DNA of 64,000 nucleotides from JABDIP01 sp965227455 (GCA_965227455.1 OZ245752.1:186001-250000); one strand, 5' to 3'; counted from the first letter of the stretch, positions 1 through 8,940 are shown. A program made the numbers and translations. The notes: generated from the sequence alone by a model not told the origin.

Positions 1-1
1 C

Positions 2-412
2 TCTCGGCGCAATTCCGTGCTCAAGGGCGTCGACGCCATGACCGAGCCGTATCCAGGGTTTCCGACCGATCTGCAGGCCCAGATGATGGCGCTGATGTGT
101 GTCGCGGAGGGTGCGGCGATGGTCACGGAAACGATCTTTGAGAACCGCTTCATGCATGTGCCGGAACTGACCCGTATGGGGGCCGACATCACCGTCCACG
201 GGTCTTCGGCGCTGATCCGCGGTGTAAAGCGCATGACGGGGGCGCCGGTCATGGCGACCGATCTGCGCGCCAGCGTATCGCTGGTGCTCGCCGGCCTTGC
301 CGCCGAGGGGGAAACCGTGCTCAACCGGGTCTATCATCTTGATCGAGGGTATGAACGCCTCGAGGCCAAACTTGCAGCCTGCGGTGCGGATATCGAGCGC
401 GTCTCAGGCTAA
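2..412 (+). CDS. murA: UDP-N-acetylglucosamine 1-carboxyvinyltransferase, C-terminal part
   Basis: The 3' end of murA; the gene starts before the window, so only about the last 136 residues are visible. MurA transfers enolpyruvate from PEP to UDP-GlcNAc, the first committed step of peptidoglycan synthesis in the cytoplasm. The fragment shows PGFPTDLQAQ, whose Asp matches the catalytic Asp of the family, and DRGYERLEAKL, whose Arg matches the PEP-contacting Arg near the C terminus. It ends in TAA and is followed 18 bases later by the DUF2948 gene, as commonly seen in alphaproteobacteria. Identification is firm; nothing can be said of the N-terminal half or promoter. Confidence 0.95.
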   Translation, partial: SRRNSVLKGVDAMTEPYPGFPTDLQAQMMALMCVAEGAAMVTETIFENRFMHVPELTRMGADITVHGSSALIRGVKRMTGAPVMATDLRASVSLVLAGLAAEGETVLNRVYHLDRGYERLEAKLAACGADIERVSG

Positions 413-430
413 CCGGCACGACGAAAAGGT

Positions 431-931
431 ATGACGAACGATCTTGGACAGCGCGCCCGCCGGTTGAAGCTGCGGGCCGACGACCCGGAAGACCTGGCGA
501 TCGTATCCGCCCAGCTGCAGGACGCGATCGTGCCGATCGGCGATATTGCTTTCCTGGCGGCGCAGAAGCGCTTCGTCATGGTCGCCAACCGGTTTATGTG
601 GGAAATCGGCGCGGTGGAAAACGGAGCGGCGGCCGAGGAGGATGAACTGTCCGAGGATGGGCCGGTCTATCTGCGGTCCAATTGCGGCATCCGGTTCGAA
701 GGCGTCACCGCGGTCCGCAGCAGAGGCGTCGACCTGCAGGACCGGGCGCAGATGCTCGAGCTTCTCGCCGTGCGGTGGGTCGATGGCGGCACGGAGCTGG
801 ACTTCTCGGGCGACGCCACGGTTCGGCTGGAGATGAAGCGTCCGGTATGCCTGATCGAGGATATCGGCGAACCCTGGCCCACGACACGCAGGCCCTCCCA
901 CATGTTTGAAGAGGAAGCGGAGACCTCGTAA
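431..931 (+). CDS. DUF2948 family protein
   Basis: A 166-residue cytoplasmic protein with no signal peptide or membrane segment. The order RLKLRADDPEDLAIVSAQLQ, then a region around FVMVANRFMWE, then RSNCGIRFEGV and a C-terminal WPTTRRPSHMF is that of the DUF2948 family, which in alphaproteobacteria sits between murA and the his genes. No catalytic motif is recognisable and the function of the family is not known to me. It lies between murA and hisG with short gaps, so co-transcription is likely. Start ATG at 431 is chosen because it immediately precedes the conserved region. Confidence 0.85.
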   Translation: MTNDLGQRARRLKLRADDPEDLAIVSAQLQDAIVPIGDIAFLAAQKRFVMVANRFMWEIGAVENGAAAEEDELSEDGPVYLRSNCGIRFEGVTAVRSRGVDLQDRAQMLELLAVRWVDGGTELDFSGDATVRLEMKRPVCLIEDIGEPWPTTRRPSHMFEEEAETS

Positions 932-990
932 GGTTGCCGCGCCGCAGCATGGGTGCTTTAAGACGCCCGCTGCCGCCGAGGAGAGCCGCG

Positions 991-1680
991 TTGTCGTCCA
1001 CCGTCCGTCCCGCAAATTCGAAGGCCAATGAGCCCCTGGTTTTAGCGGTTCCGAAGGGTCGGATCCTGTCCGAGCTTCGGCCCGTGCTGGCGCGCGCCGG
1101 TGTTGAGCCGGAGGCGGCGTTTGACGATCCCGACGATCGTCGTCTGCGGTTCTTCACGAAGGATCGCAGCCTGGAGATCATCCGGGTACGTTCGTTCGAC
1201 GTCGTGACCATGGTGGCGTTCGGGGCTGCGCATCTGGGTGTCGCCGGTAACGACGTGCTGACGGAATTCGACTATCCGGAAGTCTATGCGCCGATCGATC
1301 TGGGGATCGGCCGATGCCGCCTGGTTGTGGCGGAGCCGGAGGAGCTGCTAAGGACCGACGATCCGTCCCGCTGGAGCCATATCCGGGTGGCCACGAAGTA
1401 CCCGGAAATAACCCGTCGTCATTTTGCTGCCCGCGGCGTGCAGGCCGAATGCATAAAGCTCAACGGTGCCATGGAGTTGGCGCCGTCCCTTGGCCTGTGC
1501 CGGAGGATTGTCGATCTGGTATCGACCGGGGCCACTCTGCGTGCAAACGGCTTGCACGAAGTCGAATGCATCGCCGAGGTGACATCGCGGCTGGTGGTAA
1601 ACCGGGCGGCCCTGAAGACCAGGCCGGAAGAGGTCGGCGGGTGGATCGACCGATTCCGAGGCGCGCTCGATGCCGCTTAG
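991..1680 (+). CDS. hisG: ATP phosphoribosyltransferase catalytic subunit (short form)
   Basis: First enzyme of histidine biosynthesis; it condenses ATP with PRPP. LVLAVPKGRIL at the N terminus and the segment around DLVSTGATLRANGL (the PRPP-binding loop of the family) identify it. At about 229 residues it lacks the C-terminal regulatory domain of long-form HisG, so by family knowledge it should need HisZ, which is not in this window. I prefer the TTG at 991 because GAGGAGA lies 7 bases upstream; in-frame starts at 934 (TTG) and 949 (ATG) would add a poorly conserved Arg/Pro-rich head. The end overlaps hisD by 11 bases, implying translational coupling. Confidence 0.9.
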   Translation: MSSTVRPANSKANEPLVLAVPKGRILSELRPVLARAGVEPEAAFDDPDDRRLRFFTKDRSLEIIRVRSFDVVTMVAFGAAHLGVAGNDVLTEFDYPEVYAPIDLGIGRCRLVVAEPEELLRTDDPSRWSHIRVATKYPEITRRHFAARGVQAECIKLNGAMELAPSLGLCRRIVDLVSTGATLRANGLHEVECIAEVTSRLVVNRAALKTRPEEVGGWIDRFRGALDAA

Positions 1681-2986
1681 GCTGGAATACGGAACGGCCG
1701 AATTCGAGTCGTCATTTGCCGCGTTGCTGGCCGCTAAGCGCGAGACCGATGCAGATGTTGGGGCGACCGTCGCAAGAATCCTCCAATCCGTTCGCGAAAC
1801 CGGCGACGAAGCGGTGCTGCGCTACACCGAGCAACTCGACCGGATCAGGCTGGACGCGGATGCCCTTCGGATGGATCCGGCCGAAATCGCGTCCGCGGCA
1901 GCCTCAGTCGCACCGGAGACCATGCGCGCGCTGGAGGTCGCCGCCGAGCGCATCGCGGAATTCCACCGCCGACAGGATCTGGAGCCCATCCAGTTTACCG
2001 ATGCCCAGGGGGTCGAGCTTGGCGCGCGATGGACGCCGGTCGACTCCGTCGGGCTCTACGTGCCGGGCGGGCTTGCAGCATACCCCAGTTCGCTGCTGAT
2101 GAATGCGTTACCGGCGCAGACGGCGGGTGTGGGCCGGATCGCCATGACCGTGCCGACGCCCGACGGCAACATCAATCCTCTCGTCCTGGCCGCCGCCAAC
2201 CTGTTGGGAATTGATGAGGTTTACCGGATCGGCGGTGCCCAGGCGATTGCGGCCCTGGCCTATGGCACCCAGACGGTCCCGGCCGTGGACAAGATCGTCG
2301 GCCCGGGCAACGCCTATGTGGCCGAGGCGAAGCGTCAGGTTTTCGGCACCGTGGGCATCGACATGATGGCCGGGCCCTCGGAAGTGGTCGTCGTTGCGGA
2401 TTCCGACAACAAGGCGGACTGGATTGCCATCGATCTGCTCTCCCAGGCAGAGCACGACCCGAGCGCGCAATCCATCCTGATCACGGATGACGGCGCCTTT
2501 GCGGATGCGGTCGCCTCGGCGGTCGAGGGCCTTCTCGAAACGCTGCCGCGCGGTGAGATCGCCACTGCGAGCTGGCGTGACTATGGCGCGATCATAGTGG
2601 TTCCTTCACTGACGGATGCACCGCCGATCATCGATCGTTTGGCGCCCGAACACCTGGAAATCGCTGTCGCGGATCCCGGGCCCCTGGCGGCTGCGGTCCG
2701 GCACGCGGGAGCCATATTCCTCGGTCGGCATACGCCCGAAGCCGTGGGCGATTATGTCGCCGGCCCGAACCACGTCCTGCCGACGGCAAGACGGGCCCGA
2801 TTCGCCTCGGGGCTGAATGTCCTCGATTTCGTCAAACGGACGACGCTGGTCCGTTGCGATGCCGACAGTCTTGCCGCCATCGGTCCGGCGGCGGTCGTGC
2901 TGGCGCGCGAGGAAGGTCTCGACGCCCATGCGCGCTCGATTACCTGCCGGCTGGAGGGCGGGCAGGCGGGCGACCCAGAGACGTGA
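1670..2986 (+). CDS. hisD: Histidinol dehydrogenase
   Basis: Catalyses the two final NAD-dependent oxidations from L-histidinol to L-histidine. The 438-residue length is normal. Family landmarks are in order: GPGNAYVAEAKRQVFG, MMAGPSEVVVVAD, SQAEHDPSAQ (Gln and His of the zinc site), RLAPEHLEIA (catalytic Glu-His), GDYVAGPNHVLPT and, near the C terminus, the His in EEGLDAHARS. The ATG lies inside the end of hisG, so the two are probably translated as a pair. The rest of the histidine pathway is not here, which is usual for alphaproteobacteria, where his genes are split over several loci. Confidence 0.97.
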   Translation: MPLRLEYGTAEFESSFAALLAAKRETDADVGATVARILQSVRETGDEAVLRYTEQLDRIRLDADALRMDPAEIASAAASVAPETMRALEVAAERIAEFHRRQDLEPIQFTDAQGVELGARWTPVDSVGLYVPGGLAAYPSSLLMNALPAQTAGVGRIAMTVPTPDGNINPLVLAAANLLGIDEVYRIGGAQAIAALAYGTQTVPAVDKIVGPGNAYVAEAKRQVFGTVGIDMMAGPSEVVVVADSDNKADWIAIDLLSQAEHDPSAQSILITDDGAFADAVASAVEGLLETLPRGEIATASWRDYGAIIVVPSLTDAPPIIDRLAPEHLEIAVADPGPLAAAVRHAGAIFLGRHTPEAVGDYVAGPNHVLPTARRARFASGLNVLDFVKRTTLVRCDADSLAAIGPAAVVLAREEGLDAHARSITCRLEGGQAGDPET

Positions 2987-3026
2987 CGCGCAGCCACCTC
3001 GGCTCTGGTTTTCCTGGTCCGACGCC

Positions 3027-3518
3027 ATGAGCGATCGGCCCGCGGATCGCGCGCAGTTTCGCATCGTCGACATTGCCCTGGACGAACGCACCGTCGGGCG
3101 CCGCAATGCGCAGGTCGAGCATGAGCGTGCGGTCGCGATCTACGACCTTCTGGAAGACAATTATTTCGAGCCGATCGATTGCCCGCCCGGACCGTACAAG
3201 GTCACGCTGTCGATCGAAGACAACCGTCTGGTTTTCGATATCGGCAACGAGAACGGTGAGGAAGTCGCCCGGCTGCCGCTGCCCATCCTTCCCTTTCGCA
3301 AGGTCGTCAAAGAGTATTTCCTGATCTGCGAGAGCTATTTCGACGCCATCAAGCATGCCCCGCCCTCACGGATCGAAGCGATCGATATGGGGCGGCGCGG
3401 GCTCCACAATGAGGGCTCGGACCTTCTGCGGGAGCGCCTGTCCGGCAAGATCGGACTAGACCACAACACCGCCCGGCGGCTGTTCACCCTGCTCTGTGTC
3501 TTGCATATCCGCGGGTAG
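3027..3518 (+). CDS. UPF0262 family protein
   Basis: A 163-residue cytoplasmic protein matching the alphaproteobacterial UPF0262 family: FRIVDIALDERTVGRR near the N terminus, a central ERAVAIYDLLEDNYFEP, then LPFRKVVKEYFLICESYFDAI and MGRRGLHNEGSDLL. Function unknown. The reading frame is open upstream, but the ATG at 3027 marks the start of the conserved part, 41 bases after hisD. Its position between hisD and a low-molecular-weight phosphatase is the order I expect for this clade. No transmembrane or signal sequence is present. Confidence 0.85.
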   Translation: MSDRPADRAQFRIVDIALDERTVGRRNAQVEHERAVAIYDLLEDNYFEPIDCPPGPYKVTLSIEDNRLVFDIGNENGEEVARLPLPILPFRKVVKEYFLICESYFDAIKHAPPSRIEAIDMGRRGLHNEGSDLLRERLSGKIGLDHNTARRLFTLLCVLHIRG

Positions 3519-3524
3519 GGACGG

Positions 3525-3968
3525 ATGTCGCAGCGTCCCACCAGCGTCCTCTTCGCCTGCACCCAGAACGCCATCCGTTCGCCGATGGCAGAATCCATCC
3601 TGAAGCATTTTCACGGCCACCGCGTCTTCGTGGACAGCGCCGGTGTCCGCGTCGGGGAGTTGGACCCGTTTGCCGTCGTCGTGATGGAAGAACTCGGCAT
3701 CGATCTCTCCCGCCATCGCCCCAAGGCGTTCGACGATCTGGAGGACGATTCCTTCGATCTGGTCGTCACCCTGTCACCGGAGGCGCATCACCGGGCGATC
3801 GAGATGACCAGGACCACGGCATTCGATGTGGAGTTCTGGCCCACATTCGACCCGACCATTATCGAGGGCAATCGAGACACCCGCCTCGACGCCTTCCGTC
3901 AGGTGCGGGACGCGCTCATGCAGCGCATTCAGGAGCGGTTCCCGCCCGATCCGGGACCGGAGAGCTGA
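3525..3968 (+). CDS. Low-molecular-weight protein tyrosine phosphatase-like protein
   Basis: A 147-residue protein of the LMW phosphatase/arsenate reductase fold. The P-loop CTQNAIRS (Cys12-x5-Arg18) is intact and the later WPTFDPT supplies the Asp expected as general acid, so the active site looks functional. The family includes both tyrosine phosphatases and thioredoxin-coupled arsenate reductases; the sequence alone does not decide which, though no ars genes are nearby. It starts 6 bases after the UPF0262 gene and is probably in the same transcript. Confidence 0.85.
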   Translation: MSQRPTSVLFACTQNAIRSPMAESILKHFHGHRVFVDSAGVRVGELDPFAVVVMEELGIDLSRHRPKAFDDLEDDSFDLVVTLSPEAHHRAIEMTRTTAFDVEFWPTFDPTIIEGNRDTRLDAFRQVRDALMQRIQERFPPDPGPES

Positions 3969-4132
3969 CCGGCCCTGAAGACTGAAACTCCTTGACCGTG
4001 GCAGGTCGGTCGATCACCAATCGGTCCGATCCAGCAAGATGAGTTTGCTCCGCGTCTGCCCTTGTCTTCGACTCTCCCCAAAATCGTATCGACCGATCTC
4101 TGGCCGCGGCCGGACCGGCATGGCATCCGGCC

Positions 4133-4702
4133 GTGCTGATCCTGGCGTCGGCATCGCCGCGCCGCTTGGATCTGCTGCGGCAGATCGGCATAGAGCCGGA
4201 CCGTGTGGTTCCTGCCGACGTCGATGAGTCCGTGCCCGAGCGTGAATTGCCGCGCGACCATGCGGCGAGATTGGCAGTGGCAAAGGCAGAACGGGTGGCG
4301 GCAACGCAGCCGGACGCCTTTGTCCTGGGAGCGGACACCGTGGTCGCCTGCGGGCGCCGGATCCTGGGCAAGGCGGAGGACGCCAAGGAGGCCCGCCGGT
4401 ACCTCGATCTGCTGTCGGGGAGGCGCCACCGGGTCTATGGTGGCGTTTGCCTGATCGCGCCCGGAGGAAAGGCAATCTCTCGCGTTGTCCAGACCTCGGT
4501 GGCCTTTGCGCGCCTGTCGAGGAACGATATCGAAGACTACATCCGACTGGGTGAGTGGCGCGGAAAGGCCGGCGCCTATGCGATCCAGGGCCGGGCCGCC
4601 GCCTTTGTCCGCCAGCTGAGCGGCTCGTACAGCAACGTCGTAGGGCTGCCGCTGTTCGAAACGCGGTCCATGCTGGTCGGGCTTGGCGCGGTGTCCTCGT
4701 GA
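4133..4702 (+). CDS. maf: Maf family nucleoside triphosphate pyrophosphatase
   Basis: House-cleaning NTP pyrophosphatase that hydrolyses non-canonical or m7G/UTP-type nucleotides. The N-terminal LILASASPRRLDLL is the Maf signature, followed by the catalytic GADTVV, GKAEDAKEAR and GKAGAYAIQGRAA. At 189 residues the length is typical. The start is GTG at 4133, the first codon before the signature; no strong ribosome-binding site is visible. The preceding 164 bases are too short for infA, which I would expect between the phosphatase and maf in many relatives. The stop overlaps the next start as GTGA. Confidence 0.93.
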   Translation: MLILASASPRRLDLLRQIGIEPDRVVPADVDESVPERELPRDHAARLAVAKAERVAATQPDAFVLGADTVVACGRRILGKAEDAKEARRYLDLLSGRRHRVYGGVCLIAPGGKAISRVVQTSVAFARLSRNDIEDYIRLGEWRGKAGAYAIQGRAAAFVRQLSGSYSNVVGLPLFETRSMLVGLGAVSS

Positions 4703-5772
4703 GCCGGAGTGTCCATCTGGTCAGCGACGATGGCGTTCTGCTTGCCGGTGTGGTCGATGACGGCGTCCTGACCGATCTGATGGCTGAGAGGACCGGGGAC
4801 GCGGTGCGGCCGGGCGACATCTTTCTGGGCCGGATGGATCGGATGGCGCGAGACTCCGGTTCGGCCTGGGTCGATCTCGGGCTCGGCAAACCCGCCTTTC
4901 TTACGGACGCCGGATCGAGTGCATCCTCAGAACTGCTGGTTCAGGTCGTCCGAGCGGCTCGCGGTGGCAAATCCATTGAGGTGACACGGGATATCGCCCT
5001 GCCGGGCCGCATACTGGTCTATCGACCTCTCGGCGCTGGCGTTGCGGTTTCCCGCAGGCTCGACCCGGGTTTGGCGCAGACCTTGCGCCCGGATCCCCCT
5101 GGAGGGTGGATCCTTCGGGCCGCGGCGGCGGGAGCCTCGCATGAGCAGATCGCCGAGGAAGCATCTCGGCTCGCAGGGAATTGGCAGACGCTATCCGAAT
5201 TGGCAGGCGGTACCGCGGCACCCAAGCTGGTGCATCGTGGGCCGGACGTTGCGGCCCGACTTGTTCTCGACACCTCCGGCCTCGATGAAATACGGGTGGA
5301 CGACACCGAACTGCGCAGGGCGCAAACGGCCTGGATTGAAACCGCCGCGCCGCAATTGTCGGACCTGATCGCGGGAAGCCCGCTGGATCTGAGGGAGGAG
5401 GTTCCGGCGCTTCTCAAACCGCGCGTGTTATTGCCCAAGGACGGGTCCATCAAGATCGAGTCGACCTCGGCGCTGACCGCGATCGACGTCGATGCGGGCG
5501 CTGCTTCGGACATCGTTCAGGTCAACCGGGAGGCGGCGCGGGCAATTGCCCGGCAGCTTCGCCTGCGCAATATTGCCGGTATCGTGGTGGTCGACTTCAT
5601 ATCCATGAAGCGCCGGGAGGCGCGAAATGCGGTGGTCGACCTGTTTCGCGGCCTGCTGGAGGAGGATCCGGCGCGCATCCGGACTGCGCGCGGATTATCC
5701 GGCCTCGGGTTGTTCGAACTGGCCCGTGAGCGTCGAGGCCAGGCGCTGGCGGAGGTGATGTCGGGTCGATGA
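4699..5772 (+). CDS. rng: Ribonuclease E/G family protein, short form
   Basis: RNase E/G-type endoribonuclease involved in rRNA and mRNA processing. The start GTG at 4699 overlaps the maf stop (GTGA). DIFLGRMDRMARDSGSAWVD near residue 40 fits the S1-type part; IESTSALTAIDVDAG and NIAGIVVVDFISM near residues 255-305 are the DNase I-like catalytic region with its metal-binding Asp residues. The protein has only 357 residues and stops soon after the catalytic region (GLGLFELARERRGQ), so the zinc-link CPxC motif and small C-terminal domain of full RNase G are missing. Short versions next to yacG occur in this group, so it is probably a genuine minimal form. Confidence 0.85.
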   Translation: MSRSVHLVSDDGVLLAGVVDDGVLTDLMAERTGDAVRPGDIFLGRMDRMARDSGSAWVDLGLGKPAFLTDAGSSASSELLVQVVRAARGGKSIEVTRDIALPGRILVYRPLGAGVAVSRRLDPGLAQTLRPDPPGGWILRAAAAGASHEQIAEEASRLAGNWQTLSELAGGTAAPKLVHRGPDVAARLVLDTSGLDEIRVDDTELRRAQTAWIETAAPQLSDLIAGSPLDLREEVPALLKPRVLLPKDGSIKIESTSALTAIDVDAGAASDIVQVNREAARAIARQLRLRNIAGIVVVDFISMKRREARNAVVDLFRGLLEEDPARIRTARGLSGLGLFELARERRGQALAEVMSGR

Positions 5773-5809
5773 CGGCGTGCGCGCCGAAGCACAATGAGCA
5801 CGGGATCTC

Positions 5810-6052
5810 ATGATTGATCAGCCAGGCAAAGCTAGGGATGGCGGTCCGGCGAGAATAGGCGGCCGGCGTTGTCCGATCTGCGGAAAACCGGCTGTCATGG
5901 AGACCAGGCCGTTCTGCTCCCGCCGCTGCTCGGATGTCGATCTCTCCCGTTGGCTCGGGGGCGCCTATCGCATCCCTGTCGGCCCGGCCGAGACCGAAGA
6001 CGGGGACGGCCAAGAGCATCCGGACGACGACCCGGAAATTGGCCGTCGCTGA
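5810..6052 (+). CDS. yacG: DNA gyrase inhibitor YacG
   Basis: An 80-residue zinc-ribbon protein. CPICGKP (Cys21, Cys24) and FCSRRCSDVDLSRWL (Cys36, Cys40) form the four-cysteine zinc site of the YacG family, which in E. coli binds GyrB and blocks DNA binding. The C-terminal tail is acidic and low in complexity (EDGDGQEHPDDDPE). It follows the RNase E/G gene by 37 bases, a common pairing. The start ATG at 5810 has only a weak upstream purine stretch. Confidence 0.93.
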   Translation: MIDQPGKARDGGPARIGGRRCPICGKPAVMETRPFCSRRCSDVDLSRWLGGAYRIPVGPAETEDGDGQEHPDDDPEIGRR

Positions 6053-6142
6053 GCCTCTATCCGATCTGGACACGCTCTGCCGCTTCGCCTATAAGCATGC
6101 GCTCTTTGCGCGGACCGGTCAGGATGCGGATCCGCGGTCGGG

Positions 6143-6218
<76 letters not shown>

Positions 6219-6230
6219 TCTCACGCATCT

Positions 6231-7775
6231 TCAGCCTGATTGCTCGGTTTCTGCAGCGATGATAGCGGCGCTGACGTCGTCGGTTGCCGTCCGCAAGTGC
6301 CGGTAGATGGAATCATATCGGTCAGCATAGGCATCGCTCAGCCTGGCGTCCGGCATGATTTCCGTCTCGGCGCATCTGAGCCCCGCCAGTGCGGTGTCCA
6401 AATCCGGAAACACCCCCGCAGCCAGACCCCCGAGAACTGCGGCACCAAGGCCGGTGGCCTCGGCCATGTCGAGGACGGTGATCGGCTCGCCGAAAACCGA
6501 CGCCTTGATCGCCATCAGCAGGCGATTGCGGCTGAGACCGCCGATCGCGCGGATGCGGTCTATTTGCGGCGGGGCGTCGCCGGACACCATGCCAACCAGC
6601 ATCTGCCTTGCCTCATAAGCCAGCCCCTCCAGCACGGCGCGATAGATCACGCCACGAGTCGCCTCCGGATACAGCCCGACCAGGCAGCCGCGCGCGACAG
6701 CCGCCGGATGCGGCGGATTGCCAACCCGCATCGTCGGCAGGACATGCACCCCGTTGCATCCGAGCGGAACGGCCTCTGCCTCGTCGATGAGCTCCCGGTG
6801 GGACAGGTCGGGTCCGACAAGCCGATGTGCCCAATCCGCCGATGCGCCCGAGGTGAAGTTGGCGGCCGCCAGATAGTAATACGGCCGGTCCAGCATCATG
6901 GCGCCCTGGGCATATCCGGTCCGGGCGAGATCGACATCCACCGCCGGCCGGTCATGCGCCAATAGCAACGCCTCGGCGGTGCCGAGGGAGTTCAGCAGGG
7001 TGCCCGGACGCCAGGCACCGGCGGCAAGCGCGCCCACGATATGATCATGCCCACCGACTCCGACTACGCAGTGGCGCGGTAGCCCCGTCGCTGTGGCCGC
7101 TTGGGCCGTCACCGGGCCAAGGGCCGTGCCATTGGCTGCCAGCGGCTGGAACAAGCCCGGTTCGATCCCGGCCGCCTGCACCAGGTCTTCCGCCCAGCGA
7201 CCGGCCGCCAAATCGAGGGCCAACGTCCGCGAGGCCAGGCTGTAATCGGTGGCCACGACTCCCGACAGCCGCCAGGCCAGATAATCCGCCATGTTCAGCC
7301 AGCGCCGTGTCCGGCCATAGGCTTCGGGTGCGTGCGCCTTGAGCCAGAGCAGCTTGCACAATCCGAACATCGGATTGGGCCCGCATCCGGACGACAGGGC
7401 GATCGTCTCTTCCCCGACGCGGTCCACCAATTGGCGGCATTCGGTTTCCGGCCGGGTGTCGAACCAGGCAATCGCCGGATGGGTCGGGTCGCCGCGCTCG
7501 TCGAGCGGAACGCCGGCTTCGCCGACGCTGGCAACGGCCAATCCGGCGATGCGGTTGGGGTCTGCGACCTGTTCGACGGCCTGTCGCAGCGCCGAGACGG
7601 TCGCCTGCCACAAGGCCTCCGGATCGTGTTCGGCCCAGCCCGATTGCGGGTGCGCGATCGGAGTCGGTGCACCTCCGGACGCGACGACATCGCCCTCCGT
7701 AGTGACGACCAGAGCGCGAATATGCGTGGTGCCGAAATCGACGCCCACCAGCAGCGGGTTATCTGTTGCCGTCAT
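6231..7775 (-). CDS. FGGY family carbohydrate kinase
   Basis: A 514-residue sugar kinase of the FGGY/actin-fold family, which phosphorylates ketoses or polyols. GVDFGTTHIRALV near residue 12 is the phosphate-1 motif; GVGGHDHIVGALAAG near residue 240 carries the catalytic Asp; IRAIGGLSRNRLLMAIKASV and GLGAAVLGGLAAG form the C-terminal nucleotide site. The start is taken as ATG at 7775 with GGGGAGG about 8 bases upstream. It is divergent from a ribose-type ABC importer, so it probably phosphorylates the imported sugar; the specific sugar (pentulose, hexulose or polyol) cannot be read from the sequence. Confidence 0.9.
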   Translation of the reverse strand: MTATDNPLLVGVDFGTTHIRALVVTTEGDVVASGGAPTPIAHPQSGWAEHDPEALWQATVSALRQAVEQVADPNRIAGLAVASVGEAGVPLDERGDPTHPAIAWFDTRPETECRQLVDRVGEETIALSSGCGPNPMFGLCKLLWLKAHAPEAYGRTRRWLNMADYLAWRLSGVVATDYSLASRTLALDLAAGRWAEDLVQAAGIEPGLFQPLAANGTALGPVTAQAATATGLPRHCVVGVGGHDHIVGALAAGAWRPGTLLNSLGTAEALLLAHDRPAVDVDLARTGYAQGAMMLDRPYYYLAAANFTSGASADWAHRLVGPDLSHRELIDEAEAVPLGCNGVHVLPTMRVGNPPHPAAVARGCLVGLYPEATRGVIYRAVLEGLAYEARQMLVGMVSGDAPPQIDRIRAIGGLSRNRLLMAIKASVFGEPITVLDMAEATGLGAAVLGGLAAGVFPDLDTALAGLRCAETEIMPDARLSDAYADRYDSIYRHLRTATDDVSAAIIAAETEQSG

Positions 7776-7862
7776 CCAGCCTGCCTCCCCTGCGATCCGG
7801 ACGCGCCGACCCGGTATTGCCTTCGTCCAGCCATTCCGCCTGCGCCGACTCTCACTCCGACA

Positions 7863-7892
7863 TTGCCATGCCGGCAAGAAAAACGTTTAAAT
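7863..7892 (+). promoter_or_regulatory. Candidate promoter with LacI-type operator core
   Basis: Between the divergent kinase and binding-protein genes lies TTGCCA (7863-7868) and, 18 bases on, TTAAAT (7887-7892), a plausible sigma-70 pair reading towards the importer. The palindrome AAACGTTT (7881-7888) overlaps the -10 box; this core is typical of LacI-family operators such as those of PurR and RbsR. No LacI-type regulator gene is in the window, so assignment rests on the motif and position alone. Confidence 0.4.
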
Positions 7893-7953
7893 ACGTATCC
7901 CACAACAAAATTGACCGTGGCACCTCGATGCCGCGGCGAAGGGAGGAACCAGC

Positions 7954-8931
7954 ATGAGAAGGCTGATGTCGGCCGCTGCGGGTATGGCGGCATTGCTTGC
8001 GAGTTCTCTGGCAGCCCAGGCGCAGGCGCAAAAAGATCTGACCATCGCCCTGATTCCGGGCCTGACCACCGACGCGTTCTACATCACCATGAACCGCGGA
8101 GCGCAGCACGCCGCGGATTCCCTTGGCGTCGAATTGCTGTTCCAAGGTGCGCCGGAATTCAATGCGACCCTCCAGGTGCCGGTCCTCGACGCCGTCATCG
8201 CCCGGGGTCCCGACGCCATCCTGATCGCACCGACCGACAAGGTGCAGTTGATCGAGCCCTTGCGTCGCGCCCATGACGCCGGCATTCCGATCATCACCGT
8301 CGACACCTTCATCGATGACGGCAACTACCAGGACGGCTCCGGTGACGGCGACTTCCCGCTCAGCTACATCGCATCCGACAATGTGCTGGGCGGCCAGATC
8401 GCGGCCCGCGCCCTGGCGGAGGCCATCGGTGGCGAGGGAACGGTCTATGTCTCCAACGTGAAGCCAGGCATTTCCACGACCGATCAACGTGAGGAAGGCT
8501 TCAAGCTGGAAATGGCGAATTATCCCGGCATCACCGTGCTGGAGACCCAGTTCAATGACGACGACTCCAACAAGGCGGCGTCCCAGCTTCAGGCCGTCGT
8601 TGCACGGAACCCGGATCTGGCCGGTGTCTTCGGCGCCAACCTGTTCTCCGCCGTGGGCGCGGCGAACGGCGTTCGCGCGATCGGCAAGTCCGGCGAAATC
8701 CGGGTCGTGGCATTCGACGCACCGCAGTCGATCGTCGACGACATAGGCGAAGGGCTGGTCGACATGACCATCGCCCAGCATCCGGCGGAGATCGGCTATT
8801 ACGGCGTCATGAGCGCCTATGCCCATCTGACCGGTCAGTCGCTGCCGATCGCCATCGGCACCGGATTTACGGTCATCGACGCCAACAACATGAACGATCC
8901 GGACGTCATCAAGTTCATCTACTCCGAATAA
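7954..8931 (+). CDS. Periplasmic sugar-binding protein of ABC importer (RbsB-like)
   Basis: A 325-residue substrate-binding protein. A Sec signal peptide is visible (MRRLM, hydrophobic core, AAQAQA near residue 25), after which KDLTIALIPGLTTDAFYITM begins the type I periplasmic binding fold (Peripla_BP_4). Later landmarks are DAILIAPTDK, AGIPIITVDTF, and VFGANLFSAVGAANGVR. A strong GGGAGG precedes the ATG. It heads the importer operon and should deliver a sugar to the permease at 9050. The family fits ribose, fructose, xylose or autoinducer-2; the specific ligand cannot be told. Confidence 0.92.
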   Translation: MRRLMSAAAGMAALLASSLAAQAQAQKDLTIALIPGLTTDAFYITMNRGAQHAADSLGVELLFQGAPEFNATLQVPVLDAVIARGPDAILIAPTDKVQLIEPLRRAHDAGIPIITVDTFIDDGNYQDGSGDGDFPLSYIASDNVLGGQIAARALAEAIGGEGTVYVSNVKPGISTTDQREEGFKLEMANYPGITVLETQFNDDDSNKAASQLQAVVARNPDLAGVFGANLFSAVGAANGVRAIGKSGEIRVVAFDAPQSIVDDIGEGLVDMTIAQHPAEIGYYGVMSAYAHLTGQSLPIAIGTGFTVIDANNMNDPDVIKFIYSE

Positions 8932-8940
8932 GCGTAGATA

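Noticed and set aside
934..990. Longer hisG with start at TTG 934 or ATG 949
   Set aside because: Adds an Arg/Pro-rich head not typical of HisG; the TTG at 991 has GAGGAGA upstream.
1314..2099. Plus-strand open frame overlapping hisG and hisD
   Set aside because: Out of frame with two conserved genes; Arg/Pro/Ser-rich shadow.
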